Source of the DNA: Pegea sp. RAD2-039 | Lineage: Eukaryota; Chordata; Thaliacea; Salpida; Salpidae | Reading direction: 5' to 3' | NCBI GenBank assembly: GCA_034620365.1 | Contig: JAQGEQ010000071.1 | Coordinates: 5,394,001-5,458,000 of the forward strand | Length of the DNA stretch: 64,000 nucleotides | Shown here: one piece after another, positions 24,501 to 37,415 of the stretch | Numbering within the stretch: position 1 is the first letter of the stretch | Layout: the number at the start of each line of letters is the position of its first letter | Notes under the pieces: model-generated | The model's input: the letters and a program-made list of their open reading frames with translations, nothing else | Databases searched by the model: none | Told to the model about the DNA's origin: nothing | Translations under genes and position numbers: made by a program

Positions 24501-27500
24501 ATGATAATATTATTCGATAAATAAAATGAAATTCTCACAAAGCAATTTTCAAAACAATTTCACAAGTAGCAGACAAATATTTCTCTTTTTCAAACAGACT
24601 GTAGTACAAGGAACCTTCTCTTGTTTATCAAATACTCTTTGCAAAGCAGCGTACAAGTTGGTAACAATATCCAGACACAGAATAGATGTAGATGAAGCAA
24701 AAGAGAAGGGGATACTAGGTGTTTGGGTTATCCTAACAGTTGTTTACTTTCATGTCAAGTGTACACTGATCTTTCTCATGATATAAAAAATAAATAGAAA
24801 ACTGACTGTCATAATATTACTATATCTTCATTTATCCAAAGTTTTATCATCAGTTTGAAAATAAATTAAAATCTGTCTTCGATAAATCGATCTTAATAAA
24901 AGATGATGAAATAAAATTGAGTGTGGTTGAAGATTGAATAGTTTGCAAGTGTAACAAAAAGAAGTTTAAATGAAGAATGAGCATTGATTTAAAAAGTAAT
25001 ATGTGAATTATTTTGCCAATAAAGTAAAGATAATATGAAGAAATAATGTCAATATGATAGAAATAAAAAAGTTGTTGAAACACATTGTCAGTGTCAATCA
25101 CAAGTATTTGAAATTTTATCTATTGACTAGTGTTTGAAATCTGTTAAAATAATAAATTCAAATTGAACAAAAATGAAAAGATACTTTTTAAATTTGATTG
25201 GAATTAATATGAAAATTATTGATAAAAATAAAGGTTAATTTTACAAATTTAAAAATTGAAAACCTTACAACCAAGTGAAAAAAATGACACTTAAGGAATC
25301 ATGATGTCACACAAAACAGCAAATATCTTCTTGGCTACTACTTCTATATCAACTAATTAGGACATCTACTCAAGATAATCTGATTTTTAAAGAATTGAGT
25401 GTCAGGAAAACGTTGTTAAAAAGAATTTGTCAAAAAAAGTGATTGAATCGATATTAATTATTTTCAAGTAAACAGTACTTCGGCAGGGTTTTGGATATTC
25501 CACAAACTTGCATATCAGACATTGAACAACAGTGTTAGTGGTTGAAGCTAACCTAATGATGTGTTTACACTAATCGTCTCATTGAAGTAAATTAATTTGT
25601 TTAAATATTTTTTAGGTGATAATTTGGTTAAAAAGGTAAATAAAATAAAGTTGTTTAAATATTTGTAAAGTCACAAATTTATTTATCTTTAAGTTTATCT
25701 TACATAATTTTGATGTAAATAAAAACAGTTTGTAAAAAGTGAACTTTGTAAAAATAAAAATGGAACAAATAGAAAAGTGAGATGTTGAAATAATTAATAC
25801 ACAAAAAGCATGCATTAAATACGTTGTATTGGTGTTATCAAGCTAATGTGATTATGCAATTGATATTCTAAGATCAAAAGATAATATAAAGAAATACGTA
25901 AGTTTTGTATTTTGTGTAAAACCTCTTAAAAAAAGTCTTTGAAAAAAATCCATAAGGTTCTTGATGTTATTTGAAATTAATCTGTTTATCTAAAGCCGAA
26001 AATGCAGTGAAAAATTTTAGTTAAAATTATAATCTGGTGATTCTAGTAATGTTGAAGGTTTAGTTTCATCATTTTTTTAGCAAAATGAAAAAAAAGAGAA
26101 AAAGGCTCTGAGAAAGTTGTGTTGAAAAAGTGAATTTTTGTAAATAAAAAAATTAGATAAAAAAAAACAATTTTTTTGTATATTTCAGAAGTTCAAAATT
26201 ATTTGAAATAGAAATAATTATACTTAATCGAAGTTAACATTAAAGCAACTAGTTTCTAAAGGTCACATCCAGTTTAAAAAAAGTTTTCGAAAATAGCTGC
26301 AAATCTTAAGAAACAGGGGGCCTCTAAGGATATCAAATCTTACTTGAACTACTGTAAAATGATTACAGGCCTGTCAAATCCTCTTATAATCATTTAAAAG
26401 ACACAATAAAAGTAAGAAGCCAAGTTGGAGTCAGTATTTAAGTTGTCTTCAAACATAAACTGAAGCTAGAATCACTTCAAATAACTTTCTTGTAAGTTTT
26501 TTTTTTTGGTCAGTCAAACAACAGACTTGAAATTTTATCTTCAAGCTTAAACTAGACGAAAAGTTCTTTCGACTACTCGCGTTGCTATTGGTCAGAAATG
26601 TTTCGCAAGTTTGTTGCGCTAAATTGAGCCGAACTAACATTTTTTTAATATTTTACTTTAAGCAAAATCTGATCGTAGAGTTAGAATGGTGAAGTTGGTG
26701 ATGAAAAGTAAAAAGTTGAAAATGTTCAAGTAGATAACTAACAACCTTATTTATGTAATATTAATAAACAATTATATAAGAGGTGATTTTCAACTTAATA
26801 AATTATTCAATACAAATTTGTCTTTAGCTATTTTCATCATGAAAAAGATTGATAATTTCAGAGAAAAAAAGGTTACTGTGCTTCACTAATGTTGTTAAAA
26901 TTTCACGAAATTCCATAATTAAAATAAAAGTAATTAGATACTTGACAAAATAGAATCAGTTTGATTCGTTCATTTTAAAAGCTTCTGGTTTTAAAACAAA
27001 ATCTGAAAATCGAGCTAAAGGTCATGGTTTTATATAAATGGGGAAGTTACGTAAAAATTAAGTACAAAAAAGAAATTGTTCTTTTAAAAATACTTCGACT
27101 AATCTATTAAGTAGAAATTTTTATAGAATTATTCTAAAACCATCCTAAATATACTAAGTACCCGGAAGCTTGAAAAATAACTTGCTAAAGCTATTTTAAA
27201 TGTAATCAGTATTGAGATGTTGTTGTATTGCTTCCATCTATCAGGGAATCCACTGTAAGTTTGCTAGATTATCCAAGTAGTTGAATTTGATCGATAAAAT
27301 AAGTCAAATAGACTCGTGTATTCTGTTAAATAGATGCATCTAAGAAAACTCAACGCCCAAAAGAACTAGCCAACTAAATTGAAGAAATTTATGTGGTTCT
27401 TTTAACCACTTAAAATACAGCTTATATAAGCTACTTTAAACTTGCAAATATATATTCCAAAAAGTTGTATTTTCTGTCTAAAGACCTTCTTAAGACAATT

Positions 27501-30500
27501 TTGAACATCTGGTTGGCGATGATAACATAAAATTTCCGGGTAATTAATTGAGTTCTAAGAAATTTGAGATAATCAAACAATTGAGGTTTAAAAAGGCGTT
27601 TTAGAAAGACAAATTTCAAATCAGACACTGTGTAAGAATCTCATAATTATCAATGATTTAAGACACAAATTTATGAAAGAGCATTAAATTTCATCAATAA
27701 TTTCTCTCTACTAAGCTTTTGATAACATCAAGTAAAATTATGCTGACTTGAAAATAAAAATGATTTAATTAAAAAATACTTTAAAAAATTAAACATTCAA
27801 AAAAAGCAAAAAAAAACCTTACTCTTATGATCTTTCCATCTGGCAGGACATTTGCATCAATAAATGATAATGTCAACTTCTTCAATATCTCTTGTTGCTC
27901 TAAAGGAAAGACACTAGGCTTCCAGCTTTGAGCAGCTCTTTTCTGTCGATTAGCCATCACTAGTTGCCGTTTTTCTTCTATTTCTTTTTCTGTCATGATA
28001 CCTGGAAGAGAATTTGAAAGATTTGAAGTCATTAACAGTATCTTTAATGATTGCTGAAACTGAGTCTTGGAAATTGAAACAAACGAGAGATGTTTAGATA
28101 GAGGTAAGTATATTTAATTTTCAAAAACTATCTGAGTAAAAACTCAATGATGAGATATGTCCTGAGGTCATGACTCAATGAGAAAAGTTTGCTGAATTTG
28201 CTGATGAAATCTATCACAGCGGAAAATTTTCTTTAAAAACTGATTTGTTGGTTTCAGCAGAATAGTGAACAATCGCAGACAATTATCTTTAATCATATTT
28301 AATTGGAAGAAACTTTTTAAGCTCACCAAAGACGAAGAGTTGGATTAAAAAGATTAATTGTGATAAAAACATCTTTGATATAAAAGATGATTTAAAAAAT
28401 AACTAATCAGCAAGCTTACAAGAGTGTTAACTACATCTTATGATGAAGAAGACTTCGTGGAAATCTTAATTCGAGAAATAACTAAACTATAATTTTATTT
28501 GAGAAAAAATCGAAACTAGATAAAAGATAAGGAACAAATTAAGAAGGGATAGAGTCATTTGTTGCTTCACTTACATTCTTTTTTCATTCCAATTTCGAAA
28601 CACAGTCTAAGACGGCATGCTTGGCAATGTTTACGTTGTTCTTTGTCGATCGTACATTGGTTATTGTTTAAGCATACAAAACTCTTTTGATTTTTTATAC
28701 TACGCCTAAAAAAGACGAGAAAATTAGGAAGAAACCACAAAATATATACAAAAAAAAAGTTATTGAAATTCAAATATTGCTGCAAAATGAAATGATTTAT
28801 TTGGAATAAGTTAATCTGTGTTTTTTTTTTCAATTTGTAAACTTAAAATAGGTACGTATAGCTTGTGTTATGCCGACATGTTTTTCATAAATTTTGCCTT
28901 AAGGTCATCAAGTAATTTCAACTTGATTCAAAATGTGGTAGAAATTTACAAACTGAAATTGTTTTCAAGTAGTTTAGTAAAAAAGTTGGTTTTAATAATT
29001 AATAATGGAGATATTTGAAGTTGGTTATGATACTATCTACTTTTTATATTCTATTGTTAATTATAAATAGGAAAAAATTTGGCAAAAAAAAGTTTATTTT
29101 TTAGTTGACTACCAAAATGTGACTTAAATTACAAAACAAATAGAAATTATTTAAGATAAAAGAGTTATTCATCAAAAAATATATCAAAAAATTGGCTTAA
29201 AAATATCATAAAAGAATCGACAACAAAATTGTTTTTAGAAAAATATTTTGTGAAAAAATAAGAAGATACAAACCTAAAAAATCCTTTACAACCTTCACAT
29301 GTCATCGCATTGAAATGATAACCGGTTGCTTTATCGTTACAAACACCACAAATCTTCCACGAATCATCATCATCATCTTGTAATGACACAGAAGTTGAAT
29401 GTATCCCTCTATTAGTTAGATTTGAAGTAAACTCATCACCACAAGCTAAATTATTCAAATCTTCATCCAAACGGCGACCATGAAATGTATTTGAAGCAGT
29501 CCTAGCTCTTCGGACTTTATTATGATCATCTTTCATTTCTATGTTCGCTTTTCTTTTGGAAATTTTTTTACGTTTTCCTTTACTTTGTTTGTCAGTGTAG
29601 CAAAGAGGATCAGGGCTTGTTTGAGAGACATAAATAGGGGTGTCCAGGGGCTCGTTTGATCTGTGGTAAGTGTGGACACTAGATGAGAGCTTGTCTAGAG
29701 GATTGTAACTTGGTAAAGATGACTGACAAGATGATGGAAAGTTGGAATTTGTCTCCAAATCTTGTAGAAAATTTTCGTTAATTGTATCTGATGAGAAATT
29801 GTTGATGGTGGGGTTTGATCGAACGCATGGCAGAGTGTTGAGAGGACTTGTGGAACGAAGAGAGAAGATTTCGTTGTTTGAATGTGAACTGGGTCTGATT
29901 GAATGGAAGTTTCGAGGGAGCTGATTAGGATGAGAAGAAAGATCAGGGTCTCTTATGGTCATATTAGTACAATGTGTTTTATAAGGTTCAGCCCTTGGTA
30001 AGTTGTTCTTGATGTTAGGTGAGATTGGAAAACATTCGGGCATTTGGGACTCTTCTTTTATTATCATTGCTGATGATGAGTTACAACTAGATAGATGAGA
30101 GAGGCGGGTTGTTGATGGTATATGAGATCGGTTGAAGGTCGATTTTCCACCTAATGAGATGCCATCAATATTTAAAGTGTTTGAAATCATCGCACATTCA
30201 TCTTCAGAAAAACTTCTGTTCGTTCCTGCTGCATCAACACAGATCCGATGACCAGTAGTAAAACTTTCAAGGACTTCACTACTGTTCATACTTCTAGTTG
30301 ATGTCATAGTACTACTGGTCGCATTCTGAGGCATATTGTAGACTAGTCCATTACAAACTACTTCAGAACAACTGCAAAAGAATCAAGGGTGAAATTTACT
30401 GCTTTAGCTGGTAGTGATTGAAAACAAACCTGCTGATATTTGCCAAGGGTGATTGAGTGTTGAAATTGGGATAAGCAACTGAGTTGAAAAGATTGAATTT

Positions 30501-31165
30501 GAATGAATTTTGTTATAAGCAGCTTATGTAAGTGTAAGTTTAAGTTGCGGCTAATAGGACCAGTTGAACAAGTAAACGCTTTATTTATTAATGAGATGAT
30601 TTCTAAATCTATTAGAATACAAAAGAGATAAAAATATTTCCTGATAGCCAGGTCTGGCGGGTTGTAGACTAACTCAAAGAGATCTTATTTGAAAAATTAT
30701 AGATGAAAAGATTTTTGAATGAGAAGATGAAGCAAAATGTAAAACGGAACTTCTATTTCTTATTATGTCACAACTTGTAGTTAAATCAACTATTTTCAAA
30801 ATTAAAAACATTAAAACTGACAATAGTTTAATTACTTATAAGCAAATCTCAGATAAATGAATCTTACCAGTTGTTCTATGCAAATTACAACTTTCACTTT
30901 CCACTTCAACATTACCAGACTTTCTCTTCATCGTATCATCGACCCTAAAAGACGACGGACCAATAGAAATAGCCAAAGGCTGAGGACGAAGATCAAAATT
31001 CATACCTACAATGTTTTAAGACAGATAAAACCAAGTGAGATGATGATGTTGTAAAAACTTACTTGAGAACTTGTTGGTTTTTCTAGTTGTTAAGTTCAAT
31101 TGAAAGCTTGGAGATTCTTCTACATATAAATCTTCAACATTAGCAGGCACGACTTGTAGCCTCAT
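15563..31165 (-). CDS. VDR: VDR/PXR-like nuclear receptor (NR1I type), 12 exons
   Basis: Ligand-activated transcription factor. Exons: 31165-31063, 31005-30868, 30478-30430, 30371-29274, 28705-28575, 28001-27823, 23969-23902, 22535-22371, 22319-22171, 21969-21853, 21543-21359 and 15640-15563. All junctions are GT-AG and in frame; total 2460 nt, 819 aa. The DNA-binding domain starts near residue 438: ICGVC...[11 protein letters not shown], then a second finger ending CQACRLRLC and the NR1I-like extension [17 protein letters not shown]. The ligand-binding domain follows: helix 1 [10 protein letters not shown], helix 3-5 signature [16 protein letters not shown], then SADRCPL, LQAYIE, LRNLNQ and a helix 12 ISPLVKEV. 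The helix-3 Lys of the coactivator clamp and the helix-12 Glu are kept, but the last hydrophobic AF-2 position is Gln. The region before the fingers is about 437 residues of Ser/Asn-rich sequence; vertebrate VDR has about 20. Exon 8 could instead start at 22517. HR96/DAF-12 relatives are less likely because of the P-box. Confidence 0.88.
15641..21358 (-). other. Receptor intron 11, 5.7 kb
   Basis: Intron between the exon ending in helix 10/11 and the helix-12 exon. It is strongly purine-biased on the plus strand. Less AT-rich islands near 18.84-19.04, 20.42-20.56 and 20.99-21.20 kb hold no exon I can support. The last is a pyrimidine-rich tract on the transcript strand, not far from the 5' splice site. 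Confidence 0.55.
23970..27822 (-). other. Receptor intron 6, 3.9 kb
   Basis: Lies between the exon encoding ligand-domain helix 1 and a 68-base hinge exon at 23902-23969. I found that small exon from its strong acceptor (TTTTTTGCAG), its GTAAGC donor and its length, which is exactly what the flanking phases need. No other coding segment is supported in the intron. Confidence 0.55.
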
Positions 31166-33190
31166 AATGAAGCACAAAGCTCTTTAAAATTCATGTGTGC
31201 AATTTTGATATACAATCATAAATAAAGAAACATTACAGCCTTTAATAAAATAACATTGTTAGTCATATATCTTAATACAAACAAAAGCTTAATGAGAAAC
31301 AAATTGCAGAATTATTTGTAGATCAGTGTAAGTAGATTCTAACAGCTTTTTTGGTTGAAAATCTGTTTAGATTTTTCCTTATAAGTCAGATCTTTCTAGG
31401 AATTCAACATTAAGAGCAAGGAAAACAATTTTTAAATTACAAAACAATAATAATTCTAAGAAAATCTATCAATTATGAAATAACTTTTTTACTTATGCAT
31501 GTTTAGCAAATTTGATTAAGAGCTAAGAGTAAAAAGATTATTTCTTAAAACATAATAAAGTAAAAGACAATTTTAGATTTTTATAAAAGCTAAAATTTGT
31601 TTTTGAATTGAGACAAAAAAATAGTGGCATAGATGAAACAAACAAGTTCTTATTTAAAATGAGTATTATTTCCATAACAGGAAAATGAGGTGTAAGAATT
31701 CCCACTTTAAAAATAACAATTTACTAATTAGCTCAATAAAAATAACTTATTTATTATTAAACCTATCAAATAAACATTCAAATAAAACATTTCTAAAAAG
31801 CAATTACTATAAAAATACATATTTATAAATATTACAAATAAAAACAACTACAGCAATAAACAAATAAAAGTTCTGATAAAAATACCAACAACTAAATCTA
31901 AAATAATCTTGTTAGAGAATTCATAAAATTATTATAATATCTTAATTGCTTTTTATACTAATTATACAACTTAGTTTTTAGTAGAAAATTCAAAAATCTA
32001 ATCTGCAAACCATCTATTTCTAAACTTAAAACTCTTTACGATTTAAACTATATATTATTAATGTTTAAATAACAATTTCTATAATATTTAATATTATATT
32101 CAATAAATCAAATAACTTATTGCTACTAATTAAAATAACAAAAAAAATAACTTAAATACTAAAATGTTATTCATGTTACTATACTAGTTTTTATATATTT
32201 TGATTTTATAAGAAAAACAAAAATAATTTGGTAAAAAGAATCTGTGAATAAAGCAATAAAATTATTAAAAACTTTTATATTTTTATGATAAATGCTATAA
32301 AAATAAAACTTAAAGAAAATCTGATTAAAAAATGTATATTGAAGATGCAGTCATCTTAAAAAAAACAAAATAAATTAAAATATTCGAACAACTTAAATAA
32401 ATAATATTTACATTAAATTTAAAAGGAACTATTTAATTTTTAGATAAACAATAAACATATGAGTTTGAGGTTTTTTGGTTAAATGATATTGTACTACACT
32501 AAAACTAGAGATAAAAACAACAACATAAGCGTATTTATACAAATGCACAAGTTAGACATTGTTTAAAAAATTTCAGGTTAAAAACAATTGTTACACTTAA
32601 ATAAACTAATTCATACAATATCTATATAGTAGTAGTCAATAGCATAAAGCTTTTTAAATCACATTAATTCTACATAACTAGTTAGAAGTTAAGCATAGAG
32701 TAGGGTAAACAAAAGTTGAGAGAACCACGTTGTAGCAATCCATAAGCTAAAGCAAAGCAAAATGCTTGCTGCGCATTTTTATAAGGTTTTCGGATAAGAC
32801 GTTACTATCAATGCCATAAATGCTTTGAAATAAACTTTTTCGCCCAAAATTTAGTGCGTGAAAATAACAACAGATTGTAATTTTGGGAGAAATATTGAAG
32901 TAACTTTGTTAAGAGCTTTTCAGAGATAAAATAATCTGTTTTATTTTATTTTAAACAGGAAATCTACTTTCACAGCTTTCAAAACTTTAGAATTTTGATA
33001 TATATTATTATTGCTAATATGCAAAAAGCCATCTAGAAATTTTTTCACAATTTTGTAAATCGAAAGATCAAAAGATCGATGACTACAAAATTTACCCGCT
33101 TCTATCATAATGTCTTTTGACTTTTAAGCATATTGAACATAACGTACGGTTTTGAAAGTCAAAAGCACTTTCGCTATTTTTTCACAATTA
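31166..33190. other. AT-rich upstream flank of the receptor
   Basis: No gene is seen. The plus strand is A-rich with C somewhat over G, so the purine skew of the receptor transcript stops at about 31.2 kb, consistent with a transcript start close to the first coding exon. The promoter should lie here, but no specific element is clear. Confidence 0.45.
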
Positions 33191-34150
33191 TTTTATTTAG
33201 CTGTGCATGCCAAATTTAATAAATAAAAGTAGATGAACTAGATTGAACAACTTTAGATAATAGCAAAAAATATAAACATCAAGCCATGACCCCAACAAGT
33301 TTTCAAGACTCTCTAAGTAGAATACTTTAATCATTTTGAAAGCTTTGGCGGTATTTCGAGATGCTTTTCTAAGCACAGTGGAATGTCTTCTGAGCCTCTC
33401 AGTCAACAGATGCTAGATTTTTTTCCCAGGTAATTTACTTTATTCCGAATTTCTCTACAAGCCAAAGTTATAAATTGACTAAAATAGCTTTTTATTAAGT
33501 GTTGGTGTTCTATATAAGATTCTCCCTGAACCTTTAGACTTCAAATATTCAGTAAAGACTTGAATTCCAGTTCAATCATTAGTTTTATGCTACCTCAGTT
33601 GACTTACATGAGAGCTTGGATGCTTTTATGAGAGGTTGGATGCATATATCGTATAATATATGAAAAAATACCCTGCTCATCATTCTGGTATCTTTGACTT
33701 TCAACTTCTTCTTCAACTTTTGCATAAACGTGTCGACTCTTTTGGGCAAGTTTATCTAATCAATGGTAATGTAAAAGCATCACTTTAAGTTGAAAGACTT
33801 ATCGCTTGACTCAATCTTTTCACTATTCGTTCATTTTTAATCATTAAACTCTTCGAGTACTATTACTGGGTCTTACTGTACCAAGTTTTTTCCCATTTAT
33901 TGACCGCCTCTAGAATGTATGTCCAGTTCTTTCTATTATATCGCTTAGATTTAGTGGCAAACAGCCTTTAACTAGGTCTGAGGCTTTGAAACAATAAGGA
34001 TGTACCAACATTAGCTTTGGTCACAGCACACACTTACTTAGCATCTACTACTAAGTTCTCTTACAGACCTCTTAGCTCAAACACTATCTTATTATGACTT
34101 CTTAAGAATTTTCTCCCAGTAACACCTCTACACAGCGGTTCTCCATGACA

Positions 34151-34225
34151 ACAGCTTGATATTTCTGTATTGTTCCTTTAACATTTGGAAGTTAATTTTA
34201 CAAAATTTATTTTTTCTACACATCT
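34151..34225. repeat. Internal direct repeat, copy 1
   Basis: About 75 bases beginning CAGCTTGATATTTCTGTATT match a second copy at about 34356-34430 with scattered differences; both include CTTTAACATTTGGA and AAAATTTATT. It lies inside the fossil island and may be an old duplication within that element. Confidence 0.55.
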
Positions 34226-34355
34226 TAGACGACTGAATCCTTTCCAGTTAAAATTTATTTTCATTTTTGTAAATCTTCAAGCTCAATCTAACCCTTCAAC
34301 GTATCCCTGTTAAATACATACAATCTTATACTCAGTAGAGACTTCTACCATCGCA

Positions 34356-34430
34356 GCTTGATATTTCTATATCGTTTCTTTAACATTTGGAGGCCAACTC
34401 TATAAAATTTATTTATTACACATCATACCA
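34356..34430. repeat. Internal direct repeat, copy 2
   Basis: Second copy of the 75-base repeat at 34151-34225, about 200 bases downstream and in the same orientation, beginning CAGCTTGATATTTCTATATC. Confidence 0.55.
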
Positions 34431-35260
34431 CTGAGCCATTTCCACATTAAACTGAAGTTTTGTAAATACTTAATTTCTGAGCAGCTCTTCGACTTATAAA
34501 GATTTTGAGAATTAATAAAAGCCTTGAACACCTAACCCGGTTAAGTATATTTATCATCGCATACTTCAATTTGTTGAAAATCAAGTAAGCCTCAGTACTT
34601 CATACCCTTAGCTAGTTACCACGATTGTCTCATTCTTTGTCTACCTAACTGTTTCTTAGAAGAACTTTTCTGAAGATGAGAGACTTGAGTATAGTGTCCA
34701 TTTTCCAACATTTAAAGCTACTTGGTCCGGCTCGATATCTTTCTTAACCATGAGGTTTGCTACCTCCACATTTTAAACAAACTTCTTGCATGAGCACAGC
34801 TGTCAGTTCCGCTTGGTCTTGATCTCCATTGAATTTACCGATTCTTCTGCAGCTTCGACCGATCTGCCAGCATCAAAGCATCCACCGGATTGCTCATGTG
34901 TCAATCATGAAAGGCTTATCAAAGTCAAAACTGTAAAAAGAGAAGGGGCTGTATGGTCTAACAGCCGTTGCCGTATTTCTAATGAATCATTTCTAACTGA
35001 GTCACCATTTCTATGTGCTGCTGCTTAACACTCTCAAAGTCAAAATAAGAACAAAGTTGAAATGATAATAACTCTTTGACTGACTATTTATTCATTCAAG
35101 ACAGAACACAATACAAACAGTGACCAAAACTTCGCTACTTTAAGCTATCTGATGCAGTGAAGCTGGTCTCTTGGACATCTTGACTTGGTCCCCAAGGTTA
35201 AAGCGGTGGTAAGCATCAACAAATTTACTTCTAACTTAAAAGAACTTTTAAAGTTTATGT

Positions 35261-37415
35261 AGCATCGTTGAATTCAAACTCTTGTTAGTCTAGAAACAAT
35301 TTAGGAGTACAAATGTTTTTTTATATTATAAATACTCTATAAAAAGCATTTATTAAATTGTTATTAAATTGTTATCGGCTGGCTTGTAAAATACATCATA
35401 TTTTTGTTATAATCTAAAATGTATCTTACAGAGTAGGCATTAGGAAAAGTCATATTTTCATTATATTTCACCAGTTAAAAAATATAGAAAATATATTAAA
35501 TTAATCATCAAATATAAATCAATTATTTTGAGCAAATAAGCTAAGAAATATTTTCAAAAATTTTGTAAATTGACAAAAACTGAAAGAAGTTACATTGGTT
35601 TTAAACAAAAATAAATCATCAGGAAAAATGAGTTCTTTTTTATCAATATGATTTGAACTTTCTTAAACAAAATATGTGTCTTTGTACACTTTAAATATTT
35701 CTTTATACTTTATTAAAACTACCTTAAAAATGGAATTCTACAAAAATATACAAAATAAGTATAGAAATGTGCAAAATTACTCTAATAATACTTCTTTCCA
35801 TAATTTTTGAAACTGTTTAAGAATATTTCAAGTTTTTGTCAAATTAGCTTTTAATTTGTTGTAACATTTATCTGAAGTTAAATTGATATTTTCACTAAAA
35901 ACTTCAAACAAGCTCAAATGATTTTCAGTTTTGCAAAGTTTTTGGAAATTTTTAAACTTTCTTTAACTATTTTTGAAACTGTTTTATCTATAAATTTATT
36001 TTTTTTTGTATACAGAGGATGAAGAAATATTAAAACATTTGCAACTGCATGTCATCTTCAGCTTATAAAAGTATAATTAGGTCAAAAATTCTTTTTGAAT
36101 ATTTGAAAATTTTGAAAATCCCACATCAAGTCAGTAACTTGTATTTAGAACAAAAGGTTTTATTTGTAAATATCGCTTTTGTTGTAGGTAAACTTTGAGT
36201 CTTTCTCCAGTTCTACTACACAGCGGTAATGTATATTAGCTGATTGTTGCTTATAATGAAATAAATTTTCAAAGATTGAGTCTGTTGGTGTCATATGATG
36301 ATATGGTCGCTAGTTTCAACCCTAAGAAAGTTTCAGTGATTATTAAATTGCTGAATTATCTAAATCATGTCTTAGTTGTAAACTTTTGGGATATTTTTAA
36401 TTTTAATCTTAAAACTAAGAAAGAATTTTTAATTTAATTGTTTTCTATAAACTCCTTGTGCGAGTTTGAGTGTTGTCTTCGGATAGATATTTCCAATCAT
36501 TCAATCAAAGGTAGAGAAGACCACAGAGCAAATTAATCAAGTTGGAGCTTCTTCACTGACTGAATGAAACTTCTTCAGTATTTTTGGTCGGTGAGAATTG
36601 AAGCAAGGAGCTTCTTTCTAACATTTCGAAACTCTTAAATAAAATTTTACAATCAGATAAATCATCAGTTTATCTTATAAACTTTTGAATCTTTTTTAAG
36701 TAAGAGTCACAATGATCTTTCAAAATGATCGACTAAATTTCAGATGTGTGAACTAAACGAGGTTCTATCTATATTGACATCCACCCCAAAAAAACTGGAA
36801 TAAGGGTCCTTTTCTCCGTGATTTAGCTAAGAGAAAGATGCTAGAATCGAGATACATTCGTTACTTGATGAGACTTTGTTGGAGTATTCATTTCAGTTTA
36901 CTACAAATATTGAAGATGCGATTTGAAAACTCAAATGTTTTTATTTCTTTGATAAATTCTGTTTCAGTGTTTACAAATTAACTTCAAATCATGCTGAAAT
37001 ATTTTAAATTAAATTAAACTTTGAATAATCTGATAAATATAGTTTATAAAGTAGTTCTTAAACTTTTAAATTTCACGATTTATTTATTTAATGATGCTGT
37101 TAAAATTCCATATTTGTTTCTTTATTGTACTGACGACAAATAAGTTATAAAAACCCAAAAGAAATTACGAAAAAAAATATTAAGATTGTTATTAAAGTTT
37201 TATATGTTTATGAAGTTTAGATCTCAATAAAAGATTATTTGAAAACATCTTCATCTTTGTCTTTTATATTGACTCCAATTTTAAAGAAAAATGACTTTCA
37301 TCTTTTATGTTTATTTATAGAAGAAATTTTTCATTTACGACTTATTTATTCTTCATTTATTAAAGCTTCTCGTTCAAGCTTCTAAAAATGTGTCTTTCAT
37401 TAACTTCAATTTGAT
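35261..37415. other. Intergenic, no gene seen
   Basis: AT-rich sequence between the fossil island and the 3' end of the transporter gene. Minus-strand AATAAA signals at 37345-37350 and 37356-37361, about 55-70 bases beyond the transporter stop codon, probably end that transcript. Nothing else is supported. Confidence 0.45.

Larger units (their letters stand above)
33191..35260 (-). mobile_element. Broken retroelement-like fossil island, gag-like part
   Basis: A roughly 2-kb island visibly less AT-rich than its surroundings. On the minus strand, near 34.75-34.83 kb, a short stretch reads like the end of a gag-type protein, with a zinc-knuckle-like start CLKCGGSKPHG. No reverse transcriptase, integrase or clear end repeats are recognisable, so family and boundaries are uncertain. 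It is broken and appears old, with frame interrupted many times across the island. An internal near-duplicate is annotated separately. Confidence 0.35.

Noticed and set aside
29742-29924. Plus-strand frame of 60 codons
   Set aside because: It is a shadow of the large minus-strand receptor exon, which is in frame with the zinc-finger domain.
34786-35028. Plus-strand 80-codon frame as a host gene
   Set aside because: It lies within the fossil island opposite gag-like sequence and has no recognisable domain.
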